From Bacillota bacterium (GTDB lineage: Bacteria; Bacillota; Bacilli; Bacillales; Cytobacillaceae), in contig JAUZPL010000032.1 of assembly GCA_030705955.1 (NCBI GenBank), positions 1 to 47,018 on the forward strand: a DNA stretch of 47,018 nt, read 5' to 3'. Under the pieces are notes generated by a model, which worked only from the letters and a program-made list of their open reading frames with translations, was not told the DNA's origin and made no database searches. Position numbers and translations under genes: made by a program. Shown piece after piece: positions 1-8,981 of this stretch (the first letter of the stretch is position 1; each line of letters starts with the position of its first letter).

Positions 1-163
1 CGAAATATTTCCGTCTATTTATCAGATTGTGTGCTTAACTTGGAATCAAAAAATTATATTAATTTTTTTTGGTACAGAAACTTCTGTATTTTTACTTTTT
101 TATGTCCGATTTACCTTACCAAAAACTCGTTACTTTTAAGAAAAACGCCTATATATCAATAAT

Positions 164-203
164 AAAGGGACATTCAAATCAGATACGATTTGATGCCCCT
201 TTT
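164..203 (-). terminator. Terminator of glnS
   Basis: Stem-loop just past the glnS stop: AAAGGG (164-169) and TCAAATC (174-180) pair with GATTTGA (187-193) and CCCTTT (197-202). It has A/T runs on both sides, so it could act on either strand. The rest of 1-276 shows no convincing gene. Confidence 0.7.
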
Positions 204-276
204 CTAATGTTTTTTATAAACTTGTACTCAAAAACAGAACCCGTTAAGGAAAGAAGTGTTTTTTCATTTTGCTATA

Positions 277-1956
277 TTATCCTAGTTTTCCTTTCCAAGA
301 ATCCTTCAGTGAGACAATTCTATTGAAAATTAACTTTTTGTCTGTTGAGTATTTATCTAAATAAAAATAACCGTGTCGGAAAAATTGATACCTATCCTCT
401 ATTTTAGCGTTCATAGTCCAAGATTCTATTTTGCAATTCTTTAGAACAATTTTAGATATTGGATTAATCTTTTCACCCCAAGATTTTTTAGTATCCTTTA
501 CTATCTCTTCATTTTCAAATAATTGATCAAATAAGTTTACTACAACTGAAACACAATGTTCTGCTGAAACCCAATGAATAGTTCCCTTTACTTTTCTTTC
601 TGTAAAACCTGTTCCACTTTTTGTTTTTGGATCATAAGTGCATTGGAGTTCAATTACCTCTCCAGTAACTTCATTCTTGATAACTTCATTACACTTAATA
701 ATGTAAGCCCCTTTTAATCTAACCTCCGAATTTAGAGCCAATCTTTTAAAGCCTTTTTCCGGAACTTCCATAAAGTCATCCCTTTCAATATAAATAATTC
801 TTGAAAAAGGCACATCCCTGCTTCCTAGTTCTGTATTCTCTCTATTATTTTCTATTGATAAAAGTTCGATCTTACTTTCATCATAATTTGTTATCGTTAC
901 TTTAAGGGGATTTAAAACAGCCATTACACTTTTCACTTTTGTTTTTAGTTCATTTCGCAGTATGCTTTCAAGCATCGTAAAATCAACTGTACTCTGATGT
1001 TTGACAAAACCAATTCCATTCACAAAGGCTTGAATACTTTCCGGTGTAAAGCCCCTTCTTCTGAGGCCTCTTAGAGTTGGTAATCTTGGGTCATCCCATC
1101 CATCCACAAATTTCCCTTTAACCAACTCCCTTAAATACCGCTTACTTGTCACAACACCAGTAATATTTACTCTTCCAAATTCTCTTTGTTTTGGTGGTTG
1201 CTTTATTCCTAGTTCTGTTAGAACCCATTCATATAAAGGACGATGGTCTTTGAACTCGATAGAACATAAGGAATGGGTTACACCTTCAATTTCATCCTGT
1301 ATAGGGTGAGCAAAATCGTACATCGGATAGATACACCATTCGTTACCTGTTCTATAATGATTTGCGTGAATAATCCTATAAAGAATCGGATCTCTTAAGT
1401 TCATATTTGGAGATTTCATATCAATTTTTGCTCGTAACACCCTCGAACCAGTCGAAAATTCGCCATTTTTCATTTTCAAAAATAAATCAAGGTTTTCCTC
1501 AATTTTTCTATCTCTGTACGGACTATTTTCACCAGGCTCTGTTAGAGTCCCTCGGTATTCCGTAATTTCTTCAGGCGATAAATCACAAACATATGCCTTA
1601 CCCATTTTTATTAAACTAACTGCCGCGTTAAATATTTCATTTGAATAGTCTGAGCCATAAAATATCCGATTCAGAGGGGAATATCCTAACCAATTTATAT
1701 CTTCAATAATGGCATTGACATATTCTCTGTCTTCTTTTAAAGGATTCGTATCATCAAAGCGCAGATTAAATTTCCCATTAAATCTTTTAGCTATCATATA
1801 GTTCATATTGATGGCGTAGGCACTTCCAATATGAAGGTAACCATTTGGCTCAGGCGGAAACCTTGTACAGATTGTTCTATTGTAAGTACCATTTTTTAAG
1901 TCTTCATCAACAACTCTTTCAATATTATTAAAATTTTCTGTTCTATCCTCTTTCAT
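277..1956 (-). CDS. glnS: Glutaminyl-tRNA synthetase
   Basis: Class I aminoacyl-tRNA synthetase that charges tRNA-Gln with glutamine in the cytoplasm. The 559-aa protein has the GlnRS-type first signature PPEPNGYLHIGSA (HIGS at 42-45) and a KMSKS-equivalent VTSKR at 269-273, then the beta-barrel anticodon-binding region. Length matches bacterial GlnRS (about 550). Many Bacilli, including B. subtilis, lack GlnRS and make Gln-tRNA by transamidation, so its presence is informative about lineage or transfer. The glutaminyl rather than glutamyl assignment rests on the overall GlnRS-like sequence and on the leader, whose T-box UGGC would pair with a G discriminator, as known for GlnRS-dependent tRNA-Gln. 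Single-gene unit with its own leader and terminator. Confidence 0.93.
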   Translation of the reverse strand: MKEDRTENFNNIERVVDEDLKNGTYNRTICTRFPPEPNGYLHIGSAYAINMNYMIAKRFNGKFNLRFDDTNPLKEDREYVNAIIEDINWLGYSPLNRIFYGSDYSNEIFNAAVSLIKMGKAYVCDLSPEEITEYRGTLTEPGENSPYRDRKIEENLDLFLKMKNGEFSTGSRVLRAKIDMKSPNMNLRDPILYRIIHANHYRTGNEWCIYPMYDFAHPIQDEIEGVTHSLCSIEFKDHRPLYEWVLTELGIKQPPKQREFGRVNITGVVTSKRYLRELVKGKFVDGWDDPRLPTLRGLRRRGFTPESIQAFVNGIGFVKHQSTVDFTMLESILRNELKTKVKSVMAVLNPLKVTITNYDESKIELLSIENNRENTELGSRDVPFSRIIYIERDDFMEVPEKGFKRLALNSEVRLKGAYIIKCNEVIKNEVTGEVIELQCTYDPKTKSGTGFTERKVKGTIHWVSAEHCVSVVVNLFDQLFENEEIVKDTKKSWGEKINPISKIVLKNCKIESWTMNAKIEDRYQFFRHGYFYLDKYSTDKKLIFNRIVSLKDSWKGKLG

Positions 1957-1984
1957 GATTTATCCCTCCATTTATTAAATTTTT

Positions 1985-2285
1985 TATCCAATAAAAAAAA
2001 TCCCACCCCCAAGACTATTTCAGTCTTAGGGACGAGATTTTATATCCGTGGTGCCACCCCAGTTTATTAATATGTCTCCATATTAACCTCTTTTAGGTAC
2101 GGTATTGCTAAATACTTATACCCTAGCTCTATAACAGGAGCGTCTGTCACACTATCCTCTACAAAAAAGGTTCCAACGTGAATGCTCAGAGTCTTGGTTC
2201 AATAAATCATTCTTACCCCTTTTCAGCGTCCGGAGCTCTCTGGAAAGAATTAGCTTTATCTACTCTTCTCTTCATAGCAATTACA
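1985..2285 (-). ncRNA. T-box leader of glnS (Gln-type)
   Basis: Transcribed leftward ahead of glnS. The T-box GGGGTGGCACCACGG is at 2046-2060 on the minus strand. The terminator is a strong stem (2001-2040) followed by eight U (1993-2000). Stem I lies about 2185-2280, with an AGTAGA-type specifier-loop 5' motif and, on its 3' side, GAACCAAG containing the likely specifier codon CAA (Gln) at 2194-2196. By established T-box logic, uncharged tRNA-Gln would pair with the codon and with UGGC and stabilise the antiterminator. The boundaries are approximate. Confidence 0.9.
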
Positions 2286-2293
2286 ATATTTGG

Positions 2294-2320
2294 ATTATAA
2301 ATTATCAATTATAATATCAA
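2294..2320 (-). promoter_or_regulatory. glnS: Candidate promoter of the glnS leader
   Basis: TATAAT on the minus strand (2294-2299) lies just before the leader, with TTGATA (2315-2320) at a short 15-bp spacing. The -10 is convincing; the -35 is uncertain. Confidence 0.4.
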
Positions 2321-2466
2321 GGTCCTTAACAATTGTAAAGATATTATATGTAATAATTTTCAAGAATAATCAAAAAAGAGAAGGTAAAGTTATTCCAATT
2401 CCTCCTCCAAAATTTTGTATTTTGCTATAGGGCTAAAATAGTTGACTACTCATCCATTGCACAGAA

Positions 2467-3972
2467 TTATTTTTTACCTATTACAATTTCTCCATTCAAT
2501 TCATCTAAGAAGAGCTTATGATTATGGGGACCTTTTTTAAAATCAAACATGTTATTCAAGCTTCCCGCCTTAATATCAGATGAGTCTCCACCAATACTGC
2601 CCAAATTCCAGTTATCTTCAATAAATTTAAGGATGGATGATTGGTCAGTTAAGGTATGGTCAACAAAGTTCTTTTTTGCATATGGGGAGACAACTAATAG
2701 AGGTAACCTTGGACCGTAGCCTGCTTTTCCGGATTCTACACTTTGACCATTGTTTGGAGCAAAAGCATGGTCATACCAACCATCGGAATCATCGTAAGAA
2801 ATAATAACAGCAGTGTCTTTCCATTCTGGTGTTTTTTCAAGATGATTTATGGTATTTACGATAAATTGTTGTTCGTCCAATGGATCTGAATAACCTGCAT
2901 GCCCATCCTGGTACATTGGAGCTTTAAGATAACTTACACTTGGCATATTTCCAGAGTCCACTGCCTTCCAAAAATCCTTTATATCATATTGATGGTTAGC
3001 TTGATCAGTTTTCCCAATCATTTCAGTTGAACTAGGGGAAACATGATTTGGGTTTGCTGTTGATTGATAATATTGGAATGGCTGGTGATGCGGGCTGTAG
3101 TCTGTCACAGGTGCTCCACCGACATTTTTATGGGTAGCGGTTGTATCTGTAAAGCCACCTTCAAACCATCCCCAAGTAATCCCTTTTGCATTTAGCAAGT
3201 CACCAATATTTTTATTTGTATCATCCATCGCAGCAGTCATTCCAGTTGATGCCTTATCAAAGTAAGGATTTGGATCGCCAGTGATCGTTCGATTCTCATA
3301 TTCATTTTGAATATCATTGGTTACTTTTTGACCCGTGTTATCATATAATGATGCTCCATGTGTCTCACCGGAAATCAAATTTAGAGCACCTGGGGTTGAT
3401 GGCCCATAAACCGTTCCAAAAGAATTATCACTCATAGCATATTGTTGTGCGTAATTCCAAAGGGCAGTTACGGTATTCCCATCATAATAATCCATGACAA
3501 TTCCAGATCCTTTTCCAGTTCCACTCACAAAGTTATCCATTTTCCCATTATCGGCTGCAGCAATTTCATCATGGTAACTGTGATCCATATCAGGAGTCAT
3601 CGCCTGAGAACGATCTAACCGGACAGGATTTTCAGAGTTAGGATTATTCGTAATCAGGTTCGTTTTTGAAAAATCAGGCTGTGTGAGATTGTAATCTTTA
3701 GGAGATAATAAATTATTTACTTCTGGTGTGTTAGCTTTTGCAATAAATTGAGGCTCCCCCTTCAGGTTTAGTGCATACGGATATGTGCCAAAATAATGGT
3801 CAAATGAAACATTTTCTCCAAAAATAACAATAACATGTTTTATTGGTGTGGCTGTATCTACCTTTTTTTCATCATTCATTTGTGCATGAACAATTGGAGA
3901 TATAGACAATAGAGTACCCAACATAACTGAGCTTAGAACATTGATAGTCTTCGCCAACTTTTTATTTTTCAT
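2467..3972 (-). CDS. Secreted phosphoesterase family protein (phospholipase C / acid phosphatase)
   Basis: 501-aa exported hydrolase. Residues 1-30 form a signal peptide ending near VHA-Q. The mature start carries VIVIFGENVSFDHYFG, the N-terminal metal/nucleophile signature of the bacterial phosphoesterase family (phospholipase C and AcpA-type acid phosphatase, alkaline-phosphatase superfamily). ISYDDSDGWYDH near residues 391-402 matches the conserved distal metal-binding segment. Expected role: release of phosphate from phospholipids or phosphomonoesters outside the cell. Substrate cannot be decided from sequence. A PHO box at 4105-4143 and a -10 TACAAT (4090-4095) precede it, so it is probably induced on phosphate starvation through PhoP. 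A 17-codon ORF lies in its leader. The RBS AAAGGAGG fits this start. Confidence 0.88.
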   Translation of the reverse strand: MKNKKLAKTINVLSSVMLGTLLSISPIVHAQMNDEKKVDTATPIKHVIVIFGENVSFDHYFGTYPYALNLKGEPQFIAKANTPEVNNLLSPKDYNLTQPDFSKTNLITNNPNSENPVRLDRSQAMTPDMDHSYHDEIAAADNGKMDNFVSGTGKGSGIVMDYYDGNTVTALWNYAQQYAMSDNSFGTVYGPSTPGALNLISGETHGASLYDNTGQKVTNDIQNEYENRTITGDPNPYFDKASTGMTAAMDDTNKNIGDLLNAKGITWGWFEGGFTDTTATHKNVGGAPVTDYSPHHQPFQYYQSTANPNHVSPSSTEMIGKTDQANHQYDIKDFWKAVDSGNMPSVSYLKAPMYQDGHAGYSDPLDEQQFIVNTINHLEKTPEWKDTAVIISYDDSDGWYDHAFAPNNGQSVESGKAGYGPRLPLLVVSPYAKKNFVDHTLTDQSSILKFIEDNWNLGSIGGDSSDIKAGSLNNMFDFKKGPHNHKLFLDELNGEIVIGKK

Positions 3973-4003
3973 AAATAACGCCTCCTTTTATTTAAACTAC
4001 AAT

Positions 4004-4057
4004 TTACAAATCATGGCCTGCTAACAACCCTTTCTTCTTTCGCCATTTCTTTAACAT
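4004..4057 (-). CDS. 17-aa leader ORF upstream of the phosphoesterase
   Basis: Reads MLKKWRKKKGLLAGHDL and stops about 30 nt before the phosphoesterase start. It begins behind its own purine-rich site (AAAGGAGGGGAGTG, about 4064-4077) and falls between the PHO box and the phosphoesterase RBS, so it should be on the same transcript. The peptide is very basic at its N-terminus. I do not recognise it. It could be a regulatory leader peptide, a coupling ORF, or a small functional peptide. Confidence 0.5.
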   Translation of the reverse strand: MLKKWRKKKGLLAGHDL

Positions 4058-4089
4058 TTTTTTCACTCCCCTCCTTTGAATCTATTAAT

Positions 4090-4143
4090 ATTGTACTTTA
4101 CCAATATTAAGTAGGTATAAATAGGTGGTAAAAAGAATGTAAA
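4090..4143 (-). promoter_or_regulatory. PHO box and promoter of the phosphoesterase gene
   Basis: Four TTAACA-like repeats on the minus strand at exact 11-bp spacing: TTTACA (4138-4143), TTTACC (4127-4132), TTTATA (4116-4121), TTAATA (4105-4110), followed about 10 nt on by TACAAT (4090-4095). This is the known architecture of PhoP~P-activated Bacillus promoters. Confidence 0.85.
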
Positions 4144-4292
4144 TATTTACCAGGCTTTTTATCTATAACAAAAGAACTAGCAATTCCTTTATGTCGCAGG
4201 AAAAAAAGATAATATGAAGAATTTCTTCTTATTATCTCTTTCGCTCGCACATGCTTTTGCCCAATATGCAAGGTTGATTTGGCAATAATATT
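4144..4292. other. Intergenic stretch between PAP2 gene and phosphoesterase PHO box
   Basis: AT-rich spacer with no ORF or strong hairpin that I can support; presumably holds the 3' untranslated region of the PAP2 gene. Confidence 0.5.
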
Positions 4293-4829
4293 TTATATAC
4301 ATAGTAAAATGAAACTTAGCGAACCAAAGATTGCACCGAGTATGCCTCCCGCAAGAACATCTGAAGGATAATGTAATCCTAAGTAAATTCTTGAGATTCC
4401 TACAAAAATTCCAATAGGGATGAGGATTAATGAGAGATGTGGGATAAGGAAAATATATGGTATCGTAATGGAAAAAAATGCAGTTGTATGTCCAGAAGGA
4501 AAAGAATGATCCTTTAAGGGATTAACAGGAAACTTTGTATTTTCCAATATTAAATATGGCCTTTTCCGAGGAAAAAACTCCTTTATTAAATGAACGGGTA
4601 TATGACTTGTTGTTAAGGCAAGAGCACTTGAAATGGCGACTATGTGATAGTCTCTTGGTGAAAAAAATATTAGAACTAAAACCGTATATATCGTGAATGT
4701 TGCTCCCCCCAGATTTGTGATAATGCTAAAAAAAAGATTTAATAACTTTTTATCAAAATGGCGATTAACCTTTATTAATAACTGGCATTCATATCCATAA
4801 AACTTATTTAAGATTTTTATCATGGCCAT
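4293..4829 (-). CDS. PAP2-family membrane phosphatase
   Basis: 178-aa polytopic protein with the full PAP2 catalytic signature: K83-x6-R90-P91 (motif 1), PSGH 111-114 (motif 2) and S146-R147-x5-H153-x3-D157 (motif 3). About five hydrophobic segments place the active site at the outer face. Family members dephosphorylate undecaprenyl pyrophosphate, phosphatidylglycerol phosphate or phosphatidic acid; which one applies here is not visible. A four-repeat PHO box at 4909-4947 sits about 80 bp upstream, making phosphate-starvation induction likely and favouring a scavenging or lipid-remodelling role. RBS AAAGGGGAAA precedes the first ATG; a second in-frame ATG two codons later is also possible. 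Confidence 0.9.
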   Translation of the reverse strand: MAMIKILNKFYGYECQLLIKVNRHFDKKLLNLFFSIITNLGGATFTIYTVLVLIFFSPRDYHIVAISSALALTTSHIPVHLIKEFFPRKRPYLILENTKFPVNPLKDHSFPSGHTTAFFSITIPYIFLIPHLSLILIPIGIFVGISRIYLGLHYPSDVLAGGILGAIFGSLSFILLCI

Positions 4830-4893
4830 TTTCCCCTTTAATTATTTTTTTAATTGTCCATTCAAAAAATACAAAGCTATGCTATTTACTTAT

Positions 4894-4947
4894 ATTTTAA
4901 TGAAAAAGTGTTAATCCCATATAAATCAAATGTAAAGGTTACGTTAA
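4894..4947 (-). promoter_or_regulatory. PHO box of the PAP2 gene
   Basis: Minus-strand repeats TTAACG (4942-4947), TTTACA (4931-4936), TTTATA (4920-4925), TTAACA (4909-4914), exact 11-bp spacing, followed by a -10-like TAAAAT (4894-4899). Same geometry as the phosphoesterase promoter. Confidence 0.83.
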
Positions 4948-4949
4948 AA

Positions 4950-4984
4950 AAAAGAGGAGGAAACTGTGTTTTCCTCCTCTTTTT
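4950..4984 (-). terminator. Terminator after the EAL gene
   Basis: AAAGAGGAGGAAA (4951-4963) pairs perfectly with TTTCCTCCTCTTT (4970-4982) around a short loop and is flanked by A and T runs. It ends the MCP-EAL transcript and insulates the PAP2 promoter, which starts 3 bp further left. Confidence 0.85.
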
Positions 4985-5072
4985 CCCCTTACTTGACCTT
5001 CCACCATCCACAATAATAGTTGGCAACAAGCGAAAATGAGCTCATCTATGTAGTTATTAAATAGAATTTATC

Positions 5073-5927
5073 CTAAGAAATATTCTCATAATTGGGGACA
5101 ATCCCATTCTTTAATTCTTGGAGTGGTTTTCCAAGTAAAAATCCTTGTCCCATTTGGACCCCAAGATTTTGTAGAAATCTTAGCTCGTCTAATGTCTCGA
5201 TTCCCTCTGCTATCACTTTGGTCTCCGATTGATTTGAAAATTCCAGTAAGAGTTCTACTAAATGTTGTTGCATCTGATATTCATCAATATGTCGAATGAT
5301 GGCTTTGTCAATCTTAATAAATTCTGGCTTTAGGTAAATTAGCGTTTTTAAGCTGTTATATCCTGTCCCGGCATCATCTACTGCAATTCTAAATCCTTGT
5401 TCCCGATAATTACCTATTATTTTTTCAAACTGTTTATAATCAATTACCGACTCCTTTTCGGTAAGCTCTAAAACAATTTGATCGGGAGATAGGTTAAATT
5501 CAGACAATAATTCTAAAGTTTTTCCGCTTTGATAGGTGGGATCAGCTAATACTTGAGGTTGTATATTGAGAAATACTAAATGGTTTCTAAATGGTTGTGA
5601 ATTCATTACTTGTTCAGAGTATCTTTCAACAGAAAGTCTTCTTAAAAACTGTTCAGTAAAAAAAACATCCCTGCTCTTCCCAATAAAATCATAAAATTTT
5701 TCTGTGGTTGGAAAAAGCTCCGTACTTTGAGGTCTATTTAAGACCTCAAACCCAACTGTACACCCCTCTTTTAGTGAAAGAATTGGCTGAAAAAAAGTGT
5801 TCATTTTTTTAAAGTGTAGTAATTTTCTTATTTCCTTATTTTGTTGGTACTCATAAAAAAGAGTCTCCCTTTTAGAGTCTAAATAATGCTGAAAACCTAA
5901 GTTGTTTAATGTTGAGTTATTTTTCAT
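5073..5927 (-). CDS. EAL-domain cyclic-di-GMP phosphodiesterase
   Basis: 284-aa cytoplasmic protein with a short helical N-terminus (1-42) and an EAL domain. The signature reads EVL (61-63) and the catalytic set is complete: E61, N121, E154 in ELTE, D184-D185 in DDAGTGY, K205 in KID, E241 in AEGIET and Q261. It is therefore likely an active c-di-GMP hydrolase rather than a degenerate receptor. There is no GGDEF, PAS or membrane segment. It begins 48 bp after the chemoreceptor gene with RBS AAAGGTGG and shares its orientation, so the two are probably cotranscribed and functionally linked in motility or surface behaviour. It sits inside a block of PHO-regulated genes, but I see no PHO box of its own. 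Confidence 0.9.
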   Translation of the reverse strand: MKNNSTLNNLGFQHYLDSKRETLFYEYQQNKEIRKLLHFKKMNTFFQPILSLKEGCTVGFEVLNRPQSTELFPTTEKFYDFIGKSRDVFFTEQFLRRLSVERYSEQVMNSQPFRNHLVFLNIQPQVLADPTYQSGKTLELLSEFNLSPDQIVLELTEKESVIDYKQFEKIIGNYREQGFRIAVDDAGTGYNSLKTLIYLKPEFIKIDKAIIRHIDEYQMQQHLVELLLEFSNQSETKVIAEGIETLDELRFLQNLGVQMGQGFLLGKPLQELKNGIVPNYENIS

Positions 5928-5975
5928 ATTTCCACCTTTACATTTTAAATATGAATAGCCCTATAGCATGATACT

Positions 5976-7724
5976 CTAAAGCTTAAAATTCTCTATTAAT
6001 CCAGAAAGAACGGATGCCTGTTTAGACATTTCATTCGTTTTAAAAAGAATTTTTTCAAGATCTTGATCTTGTTTTTTTATGGATTCAGCTGTTTGTATCG
6101 TCCCTGATGTAAATTGATGTGAAGTACTTGCAATTGATTCAAATGAGCTTCTTACTTCAAAACTACTGTGAGAAATGGTTTCTAAACGTTGAGAAATATT
6201 CACCACATTCGATACCATTTTTCCCATTTCCTCTTTAATGGAGAAGAACCCCTCCTCTGTTTGATTTAACTTATACGTACCTGATTTAAGTTCTTTAAAT
6301 CCACTTTGGAGAGAACCTGTCAATGCTTTAAACATTCCCTGCACAGATAATACAACTTCATTTATTTCTAGTAAGGATAATTCAACTTCACCTGCAAGCT
6401 TTTTCACTTCATTCGCAACAACCGCGAATCCTTTCCCTTGATTACCAGCTCTTGCTGCTTCGATAGAGGCATTTAGTGCCAATAAATTTGTTTGGGCTGC
6501 AATGGCTTTTATGACTTCTGCAAGCCTATTAATTTCACCTGTTTTTTTCTCCATGGTATAAATTTCATTAACGGTAATTTCCATGATCTTGTATACTGAG
6601 GACATTTGGCTAATGGAATCCGTCATCGATTTTTGGCCTTTTTCCGTTATATGTAATACATTTTCTGCTGATTGTTTTAAATTCATGCCTTTTTCTGTAG
6701 AATGGATAATTTCATTATTTAATGAATCGTAATGCTCAAACAATTGGATGGAGGAGCTTGCTTGTTCTTCAGCACCAAGAGATAAAAATTCAATTGTTTC
6801 AAAAATAGATTCACTTGTCTTCTTCACATTAACGGAGTAATCTTTTAGTTTATCAGTATGATCAAAAATTGTTTCTGAAACTTTTTTGATCCCTTTTACC
6901 ATCTTTCTTAAGCTGCCAGTCATGCCATTGATAGCTAGAATAATTTCACCAATTTCATCTTTTCCATTGTAGGTCAGTTCTTGTACATTTAAGTCTCCAG
7001 TAGAGACTTTTTTTGCTGTTCTTATAATATTCGAGAGATTTTTTTTAATAGATTGTGAAAGAAGAAATACTATTATTCCACTTATCAATGTAGAAAAAAT
7101 TGCGATAGATATCATTCGAATCATGAAATCCTTCATGTTGTTCACAGCAATACCTAGAGTATTATTTCTATCTTTTTTAATTTCATCACTTAAGGTTGTT
7201 AATATTTTTGCATTTTCTTCTCTTAAATTGGATATTTCCATTCTTGCATTTGTGTAGGTCTTTGTATCAAGTCTTACAACAGCAGGAGTTACTTGGTTAT
7301 TAAAAAGATTATCCATTGCCAAATTATTTTCTTTTATTTTATTAATTTTAGTATGATAATCCTTAGTGGTTATATTCCTTTCTAAGCTATCAAGCTGATT
7401 ATTTAGCTCATTTCGTAGTTCTCTATAGTTTTGTACATCATCTGATTTTAAAAACGTAATATAATCAGCCACTCGAATATCTTTAGCATTAATCAAAGAT
7501 CCAATTTCCGCTATATTTGTGGCTTGTTCTCCTTTATCCTTAACAAGGTTGATATCATTTTTAATGCTTTGTAATAAAAGGAAAATCAAACATGTTGTGA
7601 CTGCAAATAGCAAGGTACTAAGCCCTAATGATATGAAAAGCTTCGTTCGAATAGGTATATTTCTCCACTTTAAGGTAAATCGATTGATAGTAAGGATGTT
7701 CTGAAGCTTTTTTATTTTCCCCAT
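5976..7724 (-). CDS. Methyl-accepting chemotaxis protein
   Basis: Transmembrane chemoreceptor. Domain order: TM1 about 28-52, a periplasm-facing helical sensor (about 53-200, resembling four-helix-bundle MCP sensors), TM2 about 200-223, HAMP, then a long coiled-coil signalling domain whose hairpin tip carries the hallmark [20 protein letters not shown]. It should bind CheW/CheA and modulate flagellar switching. I chose the ATG at 7724, behind a GGGGG run; a TTG start at 7775 with AAGGGAAG is an alternative and adds 17 residues. It follows the pstS terminator and precedes the EAL gene. The location between pstS and phosphatase genes suggests, but does not prove, a role in phosphate-related taxis. 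Confidence 0.92.
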   Translation of the reverse strand: MGKIKKLQNILTINRFTLKWRNIPIRTKLFISLGLSTLLFAVTTCLIFLLLQSIKNDINLVKDKGEQATNIAEIGSLINAKDIRVADYITFLKSDDVQNYRELRNELNNQLDSLERNITTKDYHTKINKIKENNLAMDNLFNNQVTPAVVRLDTKTYTNARMEISNLREENAKILTTLSDEIKKDRNNTLGIAVNNMKDFMIRMISIAIFSTLISGIIVFLLSQSIKKNLSNIIRTAKKVSTGDLNVQELTYNGKDEIGEIILAINGMTGSLRKMVKGIKKVSETIFDHTDKLKDYSVNVKKTSESIFETIEFLSLGAEEQASSSIQLFEHYDSLNNEIIHSTEKGMNLKQSAENVLHITEKGQKSMTDSISQMSSVYKIMEITVNEIYTMEKKTGEINRLAEVIKAIAAQTNLLALNASIEAARAGNQGKGFAVVANEVKKLAGEVELSLLEINEVVLSVQGMFKALTGSLQSGFKELKSGTYKLNQTEEGFFSIKEEMGKMVSNVVNISQRLETISHSSFEVRSSFESIASTSHQFTSGTIQTAESIKKQDQDLEKILFKTNEMSKQASVLSGLIENFKL

Positions 7725-7801
7725 TTTTTTTGGCCCCCAACAGAAAAAATAGTAAATCCATGTTTCTTTATCCAAAATCTTCCCTTATGTAATGTATGAA
7801 A

Positions 7802-7831
7802 AAGGGTAAATGCAATGCTGCATTTACCCTT
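7802..7831 (-). terminator. Terminator of pstS
   Basis: AAGGGTAAATGCA pairs with TGCATTTACCCTT across a short loop, followed on the minus strand by a T run. A near copy recurs at 9809-9835 downstream of the pstS remnant. Confidence 0.85.
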
Positions 7832-7842
7832 AAATTTTCGAA

Positions 7843-8757
7843 TTACTTATTCGTAACATTTCCTTTTGCATCGCGTTCTACTTGCATTTTTGTCACTGGA
7901 ATGTAACCTTGCTTCGGTAATAAAGCCGTTTGAGCTTCATCACTAATAATATAGTCTAAGAAAGCTTTTTCAACATCTGTTGGTTGACCTTTTGTATACA
8001 TATGCTCATATGCCCATACTGGAAATTTTCCGGATTCCACATTCTCTGCTGTTGGTTCTACACCATCGATAGAAAGAGCCGTTACAGTAGTATCAGTAAG
8101 ATATGAGAAAGCAAGGTATCCAATTGCACCTGGAGTTTCGGCAATAATCTTTTTAACCGTATTGGAAGCATCTTCTGTAATTCCTTCTGCAGGAGTTGCT
8201 CCACCAAGAGCAAATTTATTGAACACTGCACGAGTACCTGAAGAATCTGGACGGTTAACTAGTGTAATTTTTTGATCAGCCCCGCCAAGTTCTTTCCAGT
8301 TTTTAATTTGACCGGTAAACACTTTAATTAAATCTGCTTTTTTAATATCTTTTATACCTACTTTAGAGTTGATTGCTGCAGTCATTCCAACTACTGCCAC
8401 TTTATTATCTACAAGGCCAGAAATATTTTTTTCTTCCTGGAAAACATCGGAGTTTCCGATTTGAACAGCACCTTGAGAAACTTGTGATAAACCTGTACCA
8501 GATCCACCGCCGTTTACTTGGATGCTTACTTTAGGATTTTTATTCATAAATTCTTCCGCTGCTGCAGCAACAAGTGGTTGTAATGCTGTTGAGCCGGAAA
8601 TGACTAACGAGCCTGAAAGTTCTTTTGTTGTTTCTTGTTTTGCAGATTCTTTTTTAGCTGTATCTTCCTTTGAAGTAGCTCCTCCACAAGCAGCTGCCAT
8701 AACCATTATTGCAGCTACTAATAAAAGTAAGCTTAATTTTTTTAAATTTTTCATCAT
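7843..8757 (-). CDS. pstS: Phosphate ABC transporter substrate-binding lipoprotein PstS
   Basis: 304-aa lipoprotein (lipobox AAAC, Cys24) that binds extracellular phosphate for the PstCAB importer. The PstS/PBP-like-2 phosphate-binding segments are visible: SGSTALQP near residue 54, GGGSGTG near 84 and NRPDSSGTRAVF near 168-179, the last providing the usual Ser/Arg/Asp contacts. No pstC, pstA or pstB follows; the next gene is the chemoreceptor beyond a terminator, so this copy is separated from its permease. A four-repeat PHO box lies at 8842-8879. The ATG is preceded by AGGGGGATT. A fragment of a second, near-identical pstS survives at about 9809-10026. Confidence 0.95.
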   Translation of the reverse strand: MMKNLKKLSLLLLVAAIMVMAAACGGATSKEDTAKKESAKQETTKELSGSLVISGSTALQPLVAAAAEEFMNKNPKVSIQVNGGGSGTGLSQVSQGAVQIGNSDVFQEEKNISGLVDNKVAVVGMTAAINSKVGIKDIKKADLIKVFTGQIKNWKELGGADQKITLVNRPDSSGTRAVFNKFALGGATPAEGITEDASNTVKKIIAETPGAIGYLAFSYLTDTTVTALSIDGVEPTAENVESGKFPVWAYEHMYTKGQPTDVEKAFLDYIISDEAQTALLPKQGYIPVTKMQVERDAKGNVTNK

Positions 8758-8841
8758 ATTAAATCCCCCTAATAATTTAAATTCTTTTCTTTCCTACATT
8801 AATAAGAATAGTACAAAAGTATTAACTGAGTTTTAATCGCT

Positions 8842-8879
8842 TGTAAAGGTTCGGTAAAAAAATGTTAATGTTTTGTAAA
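8842..8879 (-). promoter_or_regulatory. pstS: PHO box of pstS
   Basis: Minus-strand repeats TTTACA (8874-8879), TTAACA (8863-8868), TTTACC (8853-8858), TTTACA (8842-8847), spaced 11, 10 and 11 bp. The same spacing recurs at 9989-10026. Confidence 0.88.
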
Positions 8880-8930
8880 AGAACTTGTCCAACAAGGAGA
8901 GCCAATAAGATTTGCTTTTAAAATCAAAAA

Positions 8931-8962
8931 GACTCTTAAACACATACAATGTAGTAAGAGTC
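8931..8962 (-). terminator. Second stem-loop downstream of phoP
   Basis: GACTCTTA (8931-8938) pairs with TAAGAGTC (8955-8962); on the minus strand it is followed by TTTTTGATTTT. Together with 8982-9008 it separates phoP from the pstS promoter. Confidence 0.7.
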
Positions 8963-8981
8963 TCAAAGTTACAAATATAAA

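Noticed and set aside
69-326. 85-aa plus-strand open frame at the left edge
   Set aside because: Overlaps the glnS terminator and the 3' end of glnS in antisense; no RBS.
2424-5968. 12-bp GCTATAGGGCTA present at about 2424-2435 (plus) and 5957-5968 (minus)
   Set aside because: Two short copies in inverted orientation with no further flanking similarity; could be chance in AT-rich DNA.
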